Positions 22,453-34,166 of a stretch of 64,000 bases of DNA are shown here, piece after piece. The notes below the pieces were generated by a model. The model made no database searches and had not been told where the DNA came from. It saw nothing but the letters and a program-made list of their open reading frames with translations. The position numbers and the translations under genes are program-made. Each line of letters begins with the position of its first letter. Position 1 is the first letter of the stretch. The DNA comes from Silene latifolia. Lineage: Eukaryota; Streptophyta; Magnoliopsida; Caryophyllales; Caryophyllaceae. The stretch lies in assembly GCF_048544455.1 (NCBI RefSeq), contig NC_133536.1, forward strand, positions 29,886,152 through 29,950,151. The letters are read 5' to 3'.

Positions 22453-23013
22453 TGATGGGGCATATTCTGCACCCGCTGACCAGGTCAACATATTGACCAA
22501 GGTCAAAGCTAAAAGACAACAAGTCAAAAGAAAACGGCCTAACCGACAAAGCCTGTCGGCCTGTCACTTGGGTCTCGGCTCGGCAACTAGCCGGCCGAGA
22601 GGCATATCCGTGTACTCGCATCCAGTCCCCTCGGCATGGAGTCAACCAGGCCTGCCGCCCTGTCATGGGTCCCTCGGCCGAGGGTAAGACAGTCTTTCCA
22701 CTTGCTACGCCACTTGGCCACTACGTGACAAAAGGTGAAAGTCTATAAATACTCCACATCTCTCATTGAGAAATAAACTGGAAAAATCTGGTATAAACTC
22801 CCTTATCTCTCTACAATATACTTTGCCAAGTTAAACATACAACTTATCTCTCTAAGTTTACTGACTTGAGCGTCGGAGTGAGTACGCTCGGCCCCAAGCC
22901 GAGCCCTCAGTTTGTTCATCTTTACAGGAAAGAGTGAAAGGAAGAGACGAGCAACGACATCATCCTACAAGCTCAAGTGGTCACAATCCTGCTCCGGAAT
23001 TACACCCGGAACA
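22453..23013 (+). repeat. 5' LTR of Tat element no. 2
   Basis: 561 bp from TGATGGGGC to CCCGGAACA. Contains a TATA-like CTATAAATACTCC near 22742-22754, a plausible core promoter, about 260 bp before the LTR end. Confidence 0.92.
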
Positions 23014-23015
23014 AT

Positions 23016-23032
23016 TGGCGCCGTCTGTGGGA
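23016..23032 (+). promoter_or_regulatory. Primer binding site of Tat element no. 2
   Basis: TGGCGCCGTCTGTGGGA lies two bases inside the 5' LTR. The TGG start and position fit tRNA priming. Confidence 0.8.
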
Positions 23033-23063
23033 ATACGTACTAAAAGCTAGTCACCTACATTAC

Positions 23064-23064
<1 letters not shown>

Positions 23065-23103
<39 letters not shown>
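23065..23103 (+). repeat. Poly(A) run in the leader of Tat element no. 2
   Basis: About 39 adenines between primer site and gag. Probably a slippage expansion; length in the assembly may be unreliable. Confidence 0.9.
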
Positions 23104-23106
<3 letters not shown>

Positions 23107-23129
23107 CCATTCAAATGAGCTAAGAAGAT

Positions 23130-25260
23130 GTCAAAGCAACAAGAAATCAGAGTGAAGGAACTGCATTCTTCCAGGATGACACGTTCCGTAATTCTGAGAT
23201 CGGGATGCCGAAAGAGCCAGAAACACCGCTGCCTACCGACCAAGTCACTGTCATGGGACATGTGGTCGATGCGGCCAAGTTAAAGCTATTCCTGGACCTG
23301 ATGGGTAGTACGCCGATTACCACTGTCACGACGACGGGGACGGCAGCGCATCCACAGGTGACCAGGGCCCATAGAGTGACCCCGAACAACTTGTTCGGAG
23401 CGATACAAGGAGCTGGGCGTGCTAGAACGCCAGCAGAGCTCGTGGTGCCAGTGGCAGACCTGAGTCCTTCCCCCACTCGCGGGAGGACAGCGTCTCCGCG
23501 GCAACAACGAGGCCAACCCCGAAGGAATGAAAGAAGTCCGACTCACCAAAGTCGGACAAGAAGCCCTTCCCGCCAGAGGGAGATAAGCCGGACTAAGGTT
23601 GCGAGGAGCCGATCGCCGCGTGTCATTCGACACGTGGTCAGACAACGCCTCAGTACCTATGTCCTCGAGATCCCTGTGCCAACTAAGCTGAAGCTGCCGC
23701 CCTTATCATACAAAGGGGATAGCGACCCGACCGACCATGCCGAGGCTTTCGAGTCGTACATGTCGGTATGGGAGCAGCCTGATGAGGTGTGGTGCCGAGT
23801 CTTCCCAACGACCCTGCATGGGATGGCTCAGAGTTGGTACAAGGGGCTACCTAATGGCTCGGTATACTATTATGCCGACCTGAGAGACAATTTCATAGCC
23901 CAGTATGCTTGCAACAAGAGAAGGGCCGTGGAAACATCAGATCTCCTAACTATCCGACGGGGGAGGACGAGTCCCTCCGGCTACGTGAAAAGATTCGACG
24001 CTAAGGTTCGGCGAGATCCGTGAGCCGAACACCGAATCGGCGGCCTTCGCGGCGATGAAAGGCCTCCCGAAAGGCGAGTTCAAAAACGAGCCGATCAAGT
24101 GCGAAGACCTCAACTTAGACTCCGCTTGAAAAGATGGCCGACCGAGCCGTAAAGGTGGAAGACTATCACAAAACCTGGGTAGGCCACAGTGAAGCTGGGC
24201 ACCCAGAGAGGAAGAGCCGTCGGGACAACATAGATGAAGGTCTCCGTGACGGGAATAGGTCACGGCCTGAGAGATCTAATAGGAAACAGATTTCTCGGCG
24301 GCGCCGGGGAGTTCGGGACCATACTACCAGAAGCGGTACAGTAGTCTCACCCCCCTGGTCGCCACTCCAGCCGAGGTCTTTACCCTAAGCAAGAATGATG
24401 GACAGAAGTGGGCAAGGCTAGAGTTGGCATAAAGGGCCGCGGGCCGGTGGGCGGCACGGCCAGGCACGGCCCGACGAGAAAATCGAGGAAGCACGGGCAC
24501 GGCACGAATGGGCTTTGGACGGGCTCCGACGCGATTTTCATCAAAAATCCGTGCCTAGGCACGGCACGGCCCAGGCACGGTGGAGCCCTAAGACGCACCA
24601 GGCACGACGGGCTTGGCACGGCCCGGCACGAAGAATGGCCCGTTTATTATTATTTATTAAATAAAAAGTACAGTAACATTTAACAAAATATATATTTAAG
24701 CCATTAATCATCATTTATTAAACTAAAAGTACACTAATATTTAATAAAATATATATTTAAACCATTAATCATCATTTATTAAACAAAAAGTACTAAAAAT
24801 ATATCAATTATATAACGTTTTTTATTTAAATAAAAAAAATATTAAAGCACATGGGCCGGCCCACGGACAAGGCACGAAAAGCCCATGGGCCAGGCACGGC
24901 CCGAGCACGAAAATGGCCGTGCCTTGAGCGGGCCGCGGCGTAGGTTTGGATCAGTTGGCCTGGCACGGCACGTCCCGAGGAGCCCAATATCCGTGCCTGG
25001 GCCGGGCCAATTTTTGGGGAAGGCACGGTGGGCCGGCACGCGGGCCGGCCCAGCACGGCCCATTGCCTACTCTAGGCAAGGCCCCCCAAGGCGAGGGGGG
25101 ACGGTGACACAAGCCAGTTTTGCGAGTACCACGGCCACACCGGCCATAAAACTGACAACTGTCGACATCTAAGGAACGCCATCTAAGAGCTAATCCGAAA
25201 GGGGGCCTCGGCAAGTATGTAGCGGAGGCCCGGAACAAGCGCCGACGGGGCGAATAGAAA
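23130..25260 (+). CDS. gag region of Tat element no. 2, interrupted by an hAT MITE (broken)
   Basis: The gag core is visible at about 23690-24020: LKLPPLSYKGDSDPTDHAEA, WCRVFPTTLHGMAQSWYKGL, then DLRDNFIAQYACNK. An Arg/Ser/Pro-rich segment precedes it. The C-terminal knuckle region (YHGHTGHKTDNC type) lies after the inserted MITE at 24419-25074. The region is broken in addition to the insertion; limits are approximate. Confidence 0.8.
24419..25074. mobile_element. hAT-type MITE inside Tat element no. 2
   Basis: 656 bp flanked by a perfect 8-bp duplication GGCAAGGC (24411-24418, 25075-25082), the size used by hAT transposases. Ends are inverted: TAGAGTTGGCA...GGGCCG on the left and the complement of TAGAGTAGGCA...GGGCCG on the right. 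The ends are GC-rich with many GGCACGG/GGCCCG repeats and the centre is AT-rich. No transposase is encoded. Confidence 0.9.
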
Positions 25261-25479
25261 ATCAGTTTTCCAACGGATGGGAGTAATCCAGGTTGTCATC
25301 GGGGGAAACGAAAACGGTGGGTCAGCTAATGGGCACAAACGGCACCTAAATGAGTTATACCAAGCCATCAACTTTGTGCCTAAAACAGCGATCCCCGCTT
25401 CCACCATCCCCGATATAACCATTGGAAAGAAGGACTACGAGGGAGTCGTCGCCCCGCACAGCGACCCGCTTGTAGTCCA

Positions 25480-25760
25480 CCTGGATATAGCCAACCACTT
25501 GGTCAAAAGGTGCCTGATTGACACAGGCGCCTACACGAACATCATGTTTAGGGAGTGCTTTCTTAATCTCGGTCTAAAGATTGGAGACCTGAGCCCCTGC
25601 ATTAACCCGCTATACAGACTTCTGCGGGGCCGGCCTGGTACCCTTGGGGTCAATCAGACTGCCGGTGATGTTCGGCCAAGCGGATGCGGCTAAAAATGTT
25701 TTATCTGAGTTCGTGGTTATTGATGGTTCGTCTGCCTACAATGTTCTCATAGGCCGGGTC
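25480..25760 (+). CDS. Protease region of Tat element no. 2
   Basis: Retropepsin signature LVKRCLIDTGAYTNIMF, with DTG-like active site, followed by the downstream SAYNVLIGRVTL segment. Sits between gag and RT as expected. Limits approximate. Confidence 0.75.
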
Positions 25761-26089
25761 ACTTTGAGCGAGGCCGATGCAGTGATGTCCATCCGGGCCC
25801 TGACATTGATGTACGTCTCGGACCGGGGGGAAGCACAAAAGCTCGTCTCAAAGGACGAGAAAGATGAAATAGTCAATATCCAAGTGTCTGCCAGGGGGTG
25901 CAACATGCAATCCCTCAAAGTGGCGAAGAAATCGGAGAAAGGGAAGAGCCCATCCTTGCGGCGGGAGGGCGAACCGATGAATACTAATGTCGGCATGGTC
26001 GAAGGAGCCGAGACCGAGGAAGTGGAAATTGACCCGGGCGCACCGTAAATGCTCGGTGTCGACCGGAGCCAAAATTCGTAGCCGATCTC

Positions 26090-27950
26090 CTAGACCTGCG
26101 AGGAAGAACAAAGATGTCTTCGCATACTCAGCTGCCGAGATACCAGGCGTGAGCCGGGAGGTGATCGTTCACAAGCTGAACGTACTCTCCACCGCTCGGC
26201 CGGTCAAGCAGAAGATGAAGAACTCCTCGGCCGAGAAGGATGAGGCCATCAAAGCTGAAGTAGACAAATTATTAGCGGTGGGCTTTATCATGCCTTGTAC
26301 TTTCCCTGAGTGGCTAGCAAATGTTGTAATGGTGAGGAAATCGTCAGGGGCGTGGAGGATGTGTGTTTATTTTACCAACCTTAATAAAGTGTTCCCTAAA
26401 GATTGCTATCCCTTCCCTCGAATATATGGTTTAATTGACGCCACGGCAGGCTACACTATGCTAAGCCTGCTAGACGCCTTCTCAGGGTATCATCAGGTAT
26501 TTATGGCCGAGGAAGATATGCCTAAATGCGCATTCATCACCAGTCACGGCACATTCATGTATAAAATGATGTCGTTCGGTTTGAAGAACGCTGGCGCAAC
26601 TTACACTAGGTTGGTGGACAAAGTGTTCCAAAATCAAAAAGGGCGAAACATCGAGGCTTACGTCGACGATGCTATTGTAAAAAGCAAGTCTGACAGCGAG
26701 CACTTAGCCGATTTAGGCGAGATATTTTGTTCACTAAGGAAATATAAAATAAAGCTTAACCCAAAGAAATGTAACTTCGGTGTCCGGGCCGGCAAGTTCC
26801 TCGGCGTGCTTGTCAGCCCCAGGGGAATTGATGCCAATCCGGAGAAAGTCAAAGCAATACTAGACCTACCGGAGCCGAGAAACCGAAAAGAGGTTATGAC
26901 GCTAACCGGAAGGATGGCGGCTCTCGCCCGCTTCATCTCTCGGTCGGCCGACAAGAGCACTCCGTTCTTTAAAGTGTTGAAGGGGAATAAAAACTTTAGC
27001 TGGGGGGAGGAATAGAGCACGGCTTTCAGGCAACTGAAAGCCCACCTTCTGACACGCTGCCGGGGGAGACGCTATATCTATACTTAGCGATTACCTCGGC
27101 CACGGTCGGTCGCCGTAATCGTCGAGGAAAAAATAAGTAGCAATACCCAATTTACTTTATCAGCCATACACTGCTGGCCGCCGAAAGAAATTACCCACTA
27201 ATCGAAAAGGCAGCCCTCGCCGTCGTCGTTGCCGCAAGGAAGCTGAAACCCTACTTCAACGCACATCCCGTGACGGTCTTAACCGACCAGCCATTGGAGA
27301 AAGCATTAGAAAAATTTGAAAAATCCGGCAGACTTATCAAATGGGCAGTGGAGCTCTCCGGCTTTGGCATTCGATACAAGCCGAGGCCTTCGATAAAGGG
27401 GCGGCGCTTGCGACTTCTGGCCGAGTGCACGTATCAAGAAGAATCACATCCCGGCGTGTGGGAAGTGTATACCGACGGGTCCTCCACGGCGAACAGCTCA
27501 GGAGCCGGCATCCTTATCATCAGCCCTAACGGAAACGAGTTTGAGTACGCCTTGAAGTTTACCTTCTCGGCCTCAAATAACGAATCCGAATATGAGGCGG
27601 TGATAATCGGAGTCGAGTTAGCTAGAGGCTGCCGGGCGGAACATATTGTGTTGAAAACGGACTCGCTCTTAGTGACTAATCAAATCCGAGGAGAGTATGA
27701 GACTCGAGACGATGGGATGGTAAGGTACCTGGAGAGGGTAAAAGATGACACCTCAAAATTGAAATCTTTCCAAATACAAAGTGCATCCCAGTGTCCGAGA
27801 ACAACCGAGCCGACGCACTCTCAAAAACTTGCCGTTCAAGCATCAAAAATGTCGGTCGAACCGTCTTTGGTGGATATCGAAATGCTAAAAGCATCACTAA
27901 GACCGTCGGCATGGTGGGCGACATCGAAGCCGAGACGACGTGGATGACTC
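26090..27950 (+). CDS. RT, RNase H and archaeal-type RNase H region of Tat element no. 2 (broken)
   Basis: RT motifs: SGAWRMCVYFTNLNKVFPKD, SFGLKNAGATYTRLVDKVF and the catalytic YVDDAIVKSKS near 26660-26690, then SRSADKSTPFFKVLKGNKNF. RNase H remnants follow at about 27060-27420. VWEVYTDGSSTANSSGAG at about 27460 opens the second RNase H with a conserved TDS and ADALS region. The two RNase H domains mark the Tat lineage. Breaks are present. Confidence 0.85.
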
Positions 27951-28079
27951 CGATAATGAAATACAAGCCGACAAAAGAGTTGTCGGAGGACCACATCTGT
28001 CTCGAGAAGATAAGAAGGATCGCTGCAAGGTACTTAGTGTTCGAAGGAGAATTGTACAAAAGGTCCGTAATAAGACCAC

Positions 28080-29168
28080 TCTTGAAATGTGTCGGCCCAG
28101 CCGACGCGGAGCTTATATTGACAGAGATTCACGAAGGCATCTGCGGACATCACATGGGGGCGAGAACGCTAGCCCGAAAGCTCTCCGAGCCGGCTACTTC
28201 GGCCTACCATGCTTTGAAAGATTCCGGGGCAAAAACCAAGAAGTGCAAGAATTGTCGGATGCATGCTCCGTAATACATGCACCTTCCCGAGACCTCGCAA
28301 CCAAGATTAATCCCCTACCATTTGCACAGTGGGGGATGGATTTATTAGGACCATTTCCGACGGCCTCCGGAGGAAGGAAGTACCCGATTGTCGCCGTTGA
28401 CTACTTCACCAAATGGGTCGAGGTGTCGCGGTACCGCCAAGACCACGGCGGCCGTAAGAAAGGTGATTTGGGAGAACATCATAACTCGTTTTGGGTTACC
28501 CCAAGTCATTGTATTTGACCACGGCCGAGAGTTTTTGAGCGACATGGTGATGAATTGGTTGGAAGAGCTCGGTATCAAATTTGCATACTCCTCCGTCCGC
28601 CACCCTCGGAGCAACGGGCGGCGAAGGCGGCTAATAAAACAATACGAACGGGTTGAAGAAAAAGGTTGAAGATCTAAAGGAAGATGGGCGATGAACTACC
28701 GGCGTCCCGTGGTCCCTTCGAACCACGGAGAAAGAAGCAACAGTGGTACATCCATTCCACCTAGTCTATGGGTCCGAGGCCGTCCCCGCGAATTGAAGCG
28801 GCGGTGCCGACATTCGAACGCAAACCTTTAACCCGATCGAAAATGAAGAAGGCCCGAGAGCCTCCCTAGACCTGGTCGAAGAAAGTCGAGATACGGCACG
28901 GCTCAACTTGGCAGTATATCAAAACCGAATGAGAAGAGCCTACAACCGTAGGGTCCACAAAAGGGACTTGAGAGTAGGAGATCTAGTCCTGAGAAAGTCG
29001 GCCGCAACCAACAAAGGAAACATCCATGGTAAGATGACGACCAACTGGGAGGGACCCTACAGGGTGGTTGAAGAAATGAGGCCGGGGACATACCGGCTGA
29101 CAGACATGGAGGGTGTGCCTCTAATGAGCCATTGGAACACAGACAACCTTAGGAAATATTTCGTATAG
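28080..29168 (+). CDS. Integrase region of Tat element no. 2 (broken)
   Basis: Zinc-binding segment with EIHEGICGHHMGARTLARK and CKNCRMH, core with QWGMDLLGPFPTASGGRKY and VIVFDHGREFLSDM, and a C-terminal domain (RVHKRDLRVGDLVLRKS...NWEGPYRVVEEMRPGTYRL) ending WNTDNLRKYFV at 29168. Several breaks interrupt the region. Confidence 0.85.
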
Positions 29169-29390
29169 CGGTGGAGGTGTCCGAGACTGTTGTGGGCACC
29201 CCAACGCGTGATTATATCTTATGAAGAGTGATCCAAGTTTTCCATCGAAATGCTTGTCCCCTCCGTAGTCGTACCAAAGTAAACGCCACGGCCAAAGCCG
29301 GGCAGTCACTACAAATGCAGTTGATACTCGCGAAAGCGACCAACATGCTTAAGAACGTATAAGTACAGTTGAGAAACGCAAATCTGACCG

Positions 29391-29770
29391 CCTCGGCCAA
29401 TCCGGGAGTGGCAGAGGAAGCGATCAATATGTCTATAGATACGAATGTAGTCGAGCCGTAACCTCGATTGCCTCGGCCAGACCGAGAGCGGAGGAGGAAG
29501 CGACCGACATGCCAACATGTTGCTGAGTAAATTGGGAAACGTGAATCTTGCTACCTCGGCCTGTTCAGGTGCAGCAGAGGGCACGACCAATATGCTAAAA
29601 ACGTTTAAGTACAGTTGAGATACGCAATCTAATTGCCTTGGCCAAGCCGAAGGTAAAACGAAAAAGCGCTCAATATGTTTAAAAACGTAAGAAGACAACT
29701 GAATGGAGGATGAGATCAAAGCCTCGGCCAAGCCGAAGGCAAATAAACAAACTTCATTGAAAATGTTTAC
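29391..29770 (+). repeat. Tandem repeats of about 82 bp in the 3' noncoding region of Tat element no. 2
   Basis: The block CCTCGGCCAAGCCG or close variants starts at 29391, 29471, 29554, 29636 and 29722, spaced 80-86 bp apart. Other shared words between units are AAGCG/AAGCGA, AATATG and AAAACGT. Tandem repeats at this place are known in Tat elements and can give rise to satellites. Confidence 0.75.
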
Positions 29771-29835
29771 AAGTGAGACAAAATAAAGTCGACGGCCGTC
29801 CCCATAGGGATAGCCTAAGCTCAACCTACCAAAGT

Positions 29836-32443
29836 TTAACAAAAAAGAAGGAACAACAAAAATGACAACATTAAGACATGAAGCGCCAAAAGGATGGCAG
29901 GGAGGAAAGGCTCAAAAGTTGGCCCCGAACAGTGAAGGCGTCCAGAAGGGCCAGTGAGTCCGGTGACGACCGCCCGTCTCCCTATGCTTGTTGCCGCTCG
30001 CCACCGGCGGCGGCGAAGATCACCGTCGGTGGACGGCCTAGAGGACGACTTGGCAGCTTCACGTGCTTTTGCCCTCTCAGCCTCCTCTCTAGCCTCCTTC
30101 ACCTTAGCATCATGGGCCGCCTTGGCCGCAGCCTCCTGAGCAGCCTTCGCCGCCTTCGCCTCGGCCGCGGCCTTGGCCTCCTCAGAAGCCGCCTTCTCAT
30201 CCAGAAGTTTGTCAAAATCTTGCCACGGAAAAGTGCCTTCAGGAAGGAGCTCCTTAATCGCATCCCTTGTAGCATCTTGACTTGGTCCCTGCAGGGCACA
30301 CATTTCAGGGATGATGACGGTTTTCAGCAGCTCAATATCCTTCTCCCTCTGAGCAAGGATAGCCTTTGTGCCCTTATGTTCCTTCGCCTCGACCAAATGC
30401 AGGGTTTTCCATCTCTCCCTCTGCTCAACCATGGCCTTATAACCACCCTCAAGTTTGTTTCTCTCCTCCCGCAACTTAGCGGCATCAGCCAACGCGGACT
30501 CAACCTTAGCTCTCTCGGCCAGGACCACCTTCTCAGCGTCCTCCTTAAGCTTTCGCTCAGCGAGGAAGTCCTGTTTCGCCTTCTCGGCCTCCTCCCTAGA
30601 AGCGGCAAGCTCAAGCCTAAGCCGTTTGAGCGTAGGGGCAGTTTGAGCCACGAGCTTTTCTTGCTCGATAAGATGAGTGCCGGCAACTTCAGCCCACTTC
30701 ACCAGCCTTTTGGCCAACCTTATGCCGTCCGCCCTGAGCTGAACGAAGGAAGCCTTATTGGACGACGTGTCGACGGCGATATTTTTGTCGCCCATCTGCA
30801 CAGGCTGCTTCTCCAATTGCCGTTCGGTGAAAGCAACAGCTGGCGACGGCTGATCTAGAAAAAACCCAGACAAAGCGTCCATGTCAACATTCATCGACAT
30901 ATCAGAAAGCCTGTCATCAGGAATGCATAAGGAACCTGCTAAATCCGAGCCATGGGTTAGATCCGTACCAATCCTAGCCTTCTTGGATAGAGGGCCGGCT
31001 GACCCCTTCTCTTTCCCTGCCTCGGTAACAGCAGCAGCAGGCGTTGTTTCTTTCCACTTATTTGAAGGAGGAGGACCCTCCAGAACGGTGAGGTCCTCGT
31101 CAACATTGACGACCTCCTTATCTTTTTGGACTATGGGGATTGGAGATCGAGTTGGAGTTGACGTCGTAGCCGCCGAAGACGTTGCTTTTGGTCTCCGGCG
31201 CGGCACGTTACCGCCAATCTCTGCCTGAGTCGCCCCCACGTCCATTGCTTTCAACGCCTGCTCCATGAGTTCGTGCGGGGCCTGCTTGCGATCACGCGGC
31301 GCGGCCTTAGGGTGCAGTTCAACAACTCTCCTGTCCTGGTCAAGTCCCAACTTGCTTAGGATGGAGACAGAGAGATCCCGGCCAAATCGATCTACAAGAA
31401 ACAAAGCAGGAGTTAAGCGAAAGAAGTAAACCGAGGCTCAAATATCGAAGCATAAAAGCAAAGGGGGGCCTCATACCGACCCCACTCACCCTGGCTGAGG
31501 GCCGGTATGAGGCCGACGTGACAAAGCGGCTCGTCTTGAAGGACGATCTGCGTCGGAGGCATCCATCCCTTCGGCGTGCCATCCTTCTCAGCCTCGAACA
31601 TGCTCATTGCCCGCACTTCGTCGTCATTAAGATAAACCTTCTTGGCGTCCATCTTAATCTTATTACGGGAGACATATCTTTCATGCTCCCCGATCTCACA
31701 AAAGCAAATTGACGCGACGCTGGAAGGACCGGGGCAGTGGATAGTCCTCCGGAACCTCGACATATACCCACCGCCCCTTCCGGTCTTTGCGGGATGTCGG
31801 CTTGAGACGGTCACGTAACCCGGCTCGGTGCCGCACGCCCACCACCCCATGACGCCTTGGGTAGACAGCCGAAGATGGTGGAGCCGGCGGAAAAGGTTCA
31901 CCGTTGGGGCCACCCCCTTAAAAAGACAAAACCATACGAAGCCAATAATCGTCCTAATGGCCAACGGGTGCAGTTGTGCCACGGCGACATTCATGGCTTT
32001 GATTATGGCCGAGACGTGTTCATTAAGAGGAAAACGGAGCCCATACTCCAGATGTCTAATATACACGCCTATACAACCTTCGGGAGGGCAACAGACTGCC
32101 TGATCACCCACAGGGACAATAATTCTATACCCCTGCCGAAGTTGTAATGGTCTTCAAAAAGTTCAGGCCCGGAGGCACAAGCGAACTTGTTCGTCCAAAC
32201 GCGATCAGGTTTAATCGAGCAGGCTTCGCCGTGCCACAAGTAATGCGGCCTCTCTGAATCAGATTGGGTCTCTTCCTCCTCATCATCATTGAAATCCTCG
32301 AGATATTTCTCGTCGATTTCAGGAGAAGACGACTTGCGACCCCCGAACCCTACCGGGCAGACAACCAGTGGCTCCTGTTCAGCGGGAAGCGGCGGTTCGT
32401 CCCCCGGGGTTGAGGTGCTAGGCGGAGCGTCAGCAGCAGACAT
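29836..32443 (-). CDS. Antisense ORF block of Tat element no. 2
   Basis: Three successive open segments on the strand opposite to gag-pol. The first (about 32070-32440) is acidic. The second (about 31410-32110) has the plant-mobile-like segment FPLNEHVSAIIKAMNVAVAQ and TIIGFVWFCLFKG, resembling the putative gypsy-type transposon domain common in plant annotations. The third (about 29840-31400) is a long Ala/Glu/Lys-rich coiled coil of roughly 250 residues. Antisense ORFs between integrase and 3' LTR are known for Tat relatives such as Grande. The function is unknown. Confidence 0.7.
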
Positions 32444-33027
32444 GGTGGCAACGAATACTTAACAAATAAAAGTTGGGGAAGAATTTGTTTTTACCTTGAA
32501 AGAAAGTGTTACGCCGAGTAACGCTTCGAAAATTAGAGAGAGAAAACTCTTCGAAAACTAGAGAGAGGAAATTTTTCTTGAAAAAGAAATTTGCACAGCA
32601 AAATGAGGGGCATACTACTCTATTTATAGAGCAAAGCCCATTCAGTGGACCAATCAGAGCAAAGCCCATGAAGCGTCCACCAATCAACACCAGGCCACGT
32701 GTCAAGCATGCAGCCGCAGAATGTCAATCGACATACAGTGACCCATCTTCTTCGACACGCTCCTTGGTATCTACTTGCCAACGGCCACGGTGATCAACCA
32801 AGCTTGGCAAAGACGGCGGGGCAATCAAAAGCACACGGCACTCCCAACCTTGGTCTCGGCCAGCGCCATTTCCTTTTCCACATTCGATGTCCATTACACA
32901 ACAATGTGGAGGGGGGATATGGTACGGCCTGAACAGGACCAAGCCGAGGAAGAAGTTCGACATGCGCAGAATACGCCCAACACGCATCGAAGGTCCATAC
33001 CACGGCATAGACTACGCTGGGGCAAAT

Positions 33028-33585
33028 TGATGGGGCATATTCGCACCCGGCGACTGTCAACATATTGACCAAGGTCAAAGCTAAAAGACAACAAGTCAAA
33101 AGAAAACGGCCTAACCGACAAAGCCTGTCGGCCTGTCATTTGGGTCTCGGCTCGGCAACTAGCCGGCCGAGAGGCATATCCGTGTACTCGCATCCAGTCC
33201 CCTCGTCATGGAGTCAACCAGGCCTGCCGGCCTATCATGGGTCCCTCGGCCGAGGGTAAGACAGTCTTTCCATCTGCTACGCCACTTGGCCACTACGTGA
33301 CAAAAGGTGAAAGTCTATAAATACTCCACATCTCTCATTGAGAAATAAACTGGAAAAATCTGGTATAAACTCCCTTATCTCTCTACAATATACTTTGCCA
33401 AGTTAAACATACAACTTATCTCTCTAAGTTTACTGACTTGAGCGTCGGAGTGAGTACGCTCGGCCCCAAGCCGAGCCCTCAGTTTGTTCATCTTTACAGG
33501 AAAGAGTGAAAGGAAGAGACGAGCAACGACATCATCCTACAAGCTCAAGTGGTCACAATCCTGCTCCGGAATTACACCCGGAACA
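33028..33585 (+). repeat. 3' LTR of Tat element no. 2
   Basis: 558 bp, same termini and nearly identical to the 5' LTR; most differences cluster in the first 40 bases. Preceded by a weak purine-rich tract (CTGGGGCAAA) at about 33017-33027. Confidence 0.92.
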
Positions 33586-33787
33586 CATTCAATTTCAATT
33601 TTCTCTCAATACATAAGTGAAAATATATTAATGTGAGATCTTGTTTGATTCGTCTTTACGAGTACACTAAAAATATCTAATTTTTATATTTTTTGCAAAT
33701 ACGTAGCTAACGATATTTAGCGCGTAAAAGACGCGTTGATAAACGTGAAAAAAAAAAGTGGTAGTGTGAAGTTGAATGGAGGGAGTA

Positions 33788-34166
33788 CTCCTTAGTCCGT
33801 ATACATGTAGCATGAGACGAGGGAGGAGAGAAATTTGAGAAAATGAGAGGGGTAGGAAGGTAATTTGCGTTATGTAAAAGAGCAATATTCATTTTTATAT
33901 GAGGTATAGAAAACAATTTGATTGTTTGTGTTTTGGTCCTTCTCAAGTCTCCACTCTAGCTCCTTCGCCATTAATCCTTGAAACCTAAAGCTTCGTCGAA
34001 AATTCAATCACTTTAATCCTCCTTCTAATTCCAAACCCTAGCCCCAAATCACACTTCCCCAATTAATTCGATTTCTACAAACATCCTTGCCCTAGGGTTT
34101 CACTCGCTTTCGGAATTCTTCTCTATCCCCCATTAATTTCATTTCGATATCTATATATAGTTAATA
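33788..34166 (+). promoter_or_regulatory. Promoter and 5' UTR of the U1-C gene with two telo-boxes
   Basis: The interval between the Stowaway end and the U1-C start codon. AAACCCTA at 34033-34040 and its reverse complement TAGGGTTT at 34093-34100 are telo-box elements frequent near the transcription start of plant housekeeping and translation genes. The transcription start itself cannot be fixed from sequence. Confidence 0.55.

Larger units (their letters stand above)
22453..33585 (+). mobile_element. Tat-lineage Ty3/gypsy retrotransposon no. 2, both LTRs present
   Basis: Complete structure: LTRs 22453-23013 and 33028-33585, perfect 5-bp target duplication CATTC (22448-22452, 33586-33590), TGGCGCC-type primer site, gag, protease, RT, RNase H, archaeal-type RNase H, integrase, tandem repeats in the 3' noncoding part, then an antisense ORF block before the 3' LTR. 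The extra RNase H and the antisense block point to the Tat lineage (Retand/Grande-like). It is structurally whole but coding-dead, with several breaks and an hAT MITE in gag. LTRs differ by roughly 1.5-2 percent by eye, so insertion is probably under one to two million years old. Confidence 0.92.
22390..33785. mobile_element. Stowaway-type MITE split by Tat element no. 2
   Basis: Left part 22390-22452 begins CTCCCTCCATTCAACTCC after TA. Right part 33586-33785 ends with the reverse complement (GTTGAATGGAGGGAG) before TA at 33786. Inverted ends of about 28 bp including CACACTACCAC, TA target duplication and a combined length near 258 bp fit Stowaway (Tc1/mariner-type MITE). The interruption is exactly bounded by the retroelement's CATTC duplication. 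Confidence 0.88.

Noticed and set aside
29878-30858. Long plus-strand Leu/Ser/Arg-rich frame
   Set aside because: Antisense shadow of the coiled-coil ORF; composition mirrors the Ala/Glu/Lys repeats of the other strand.
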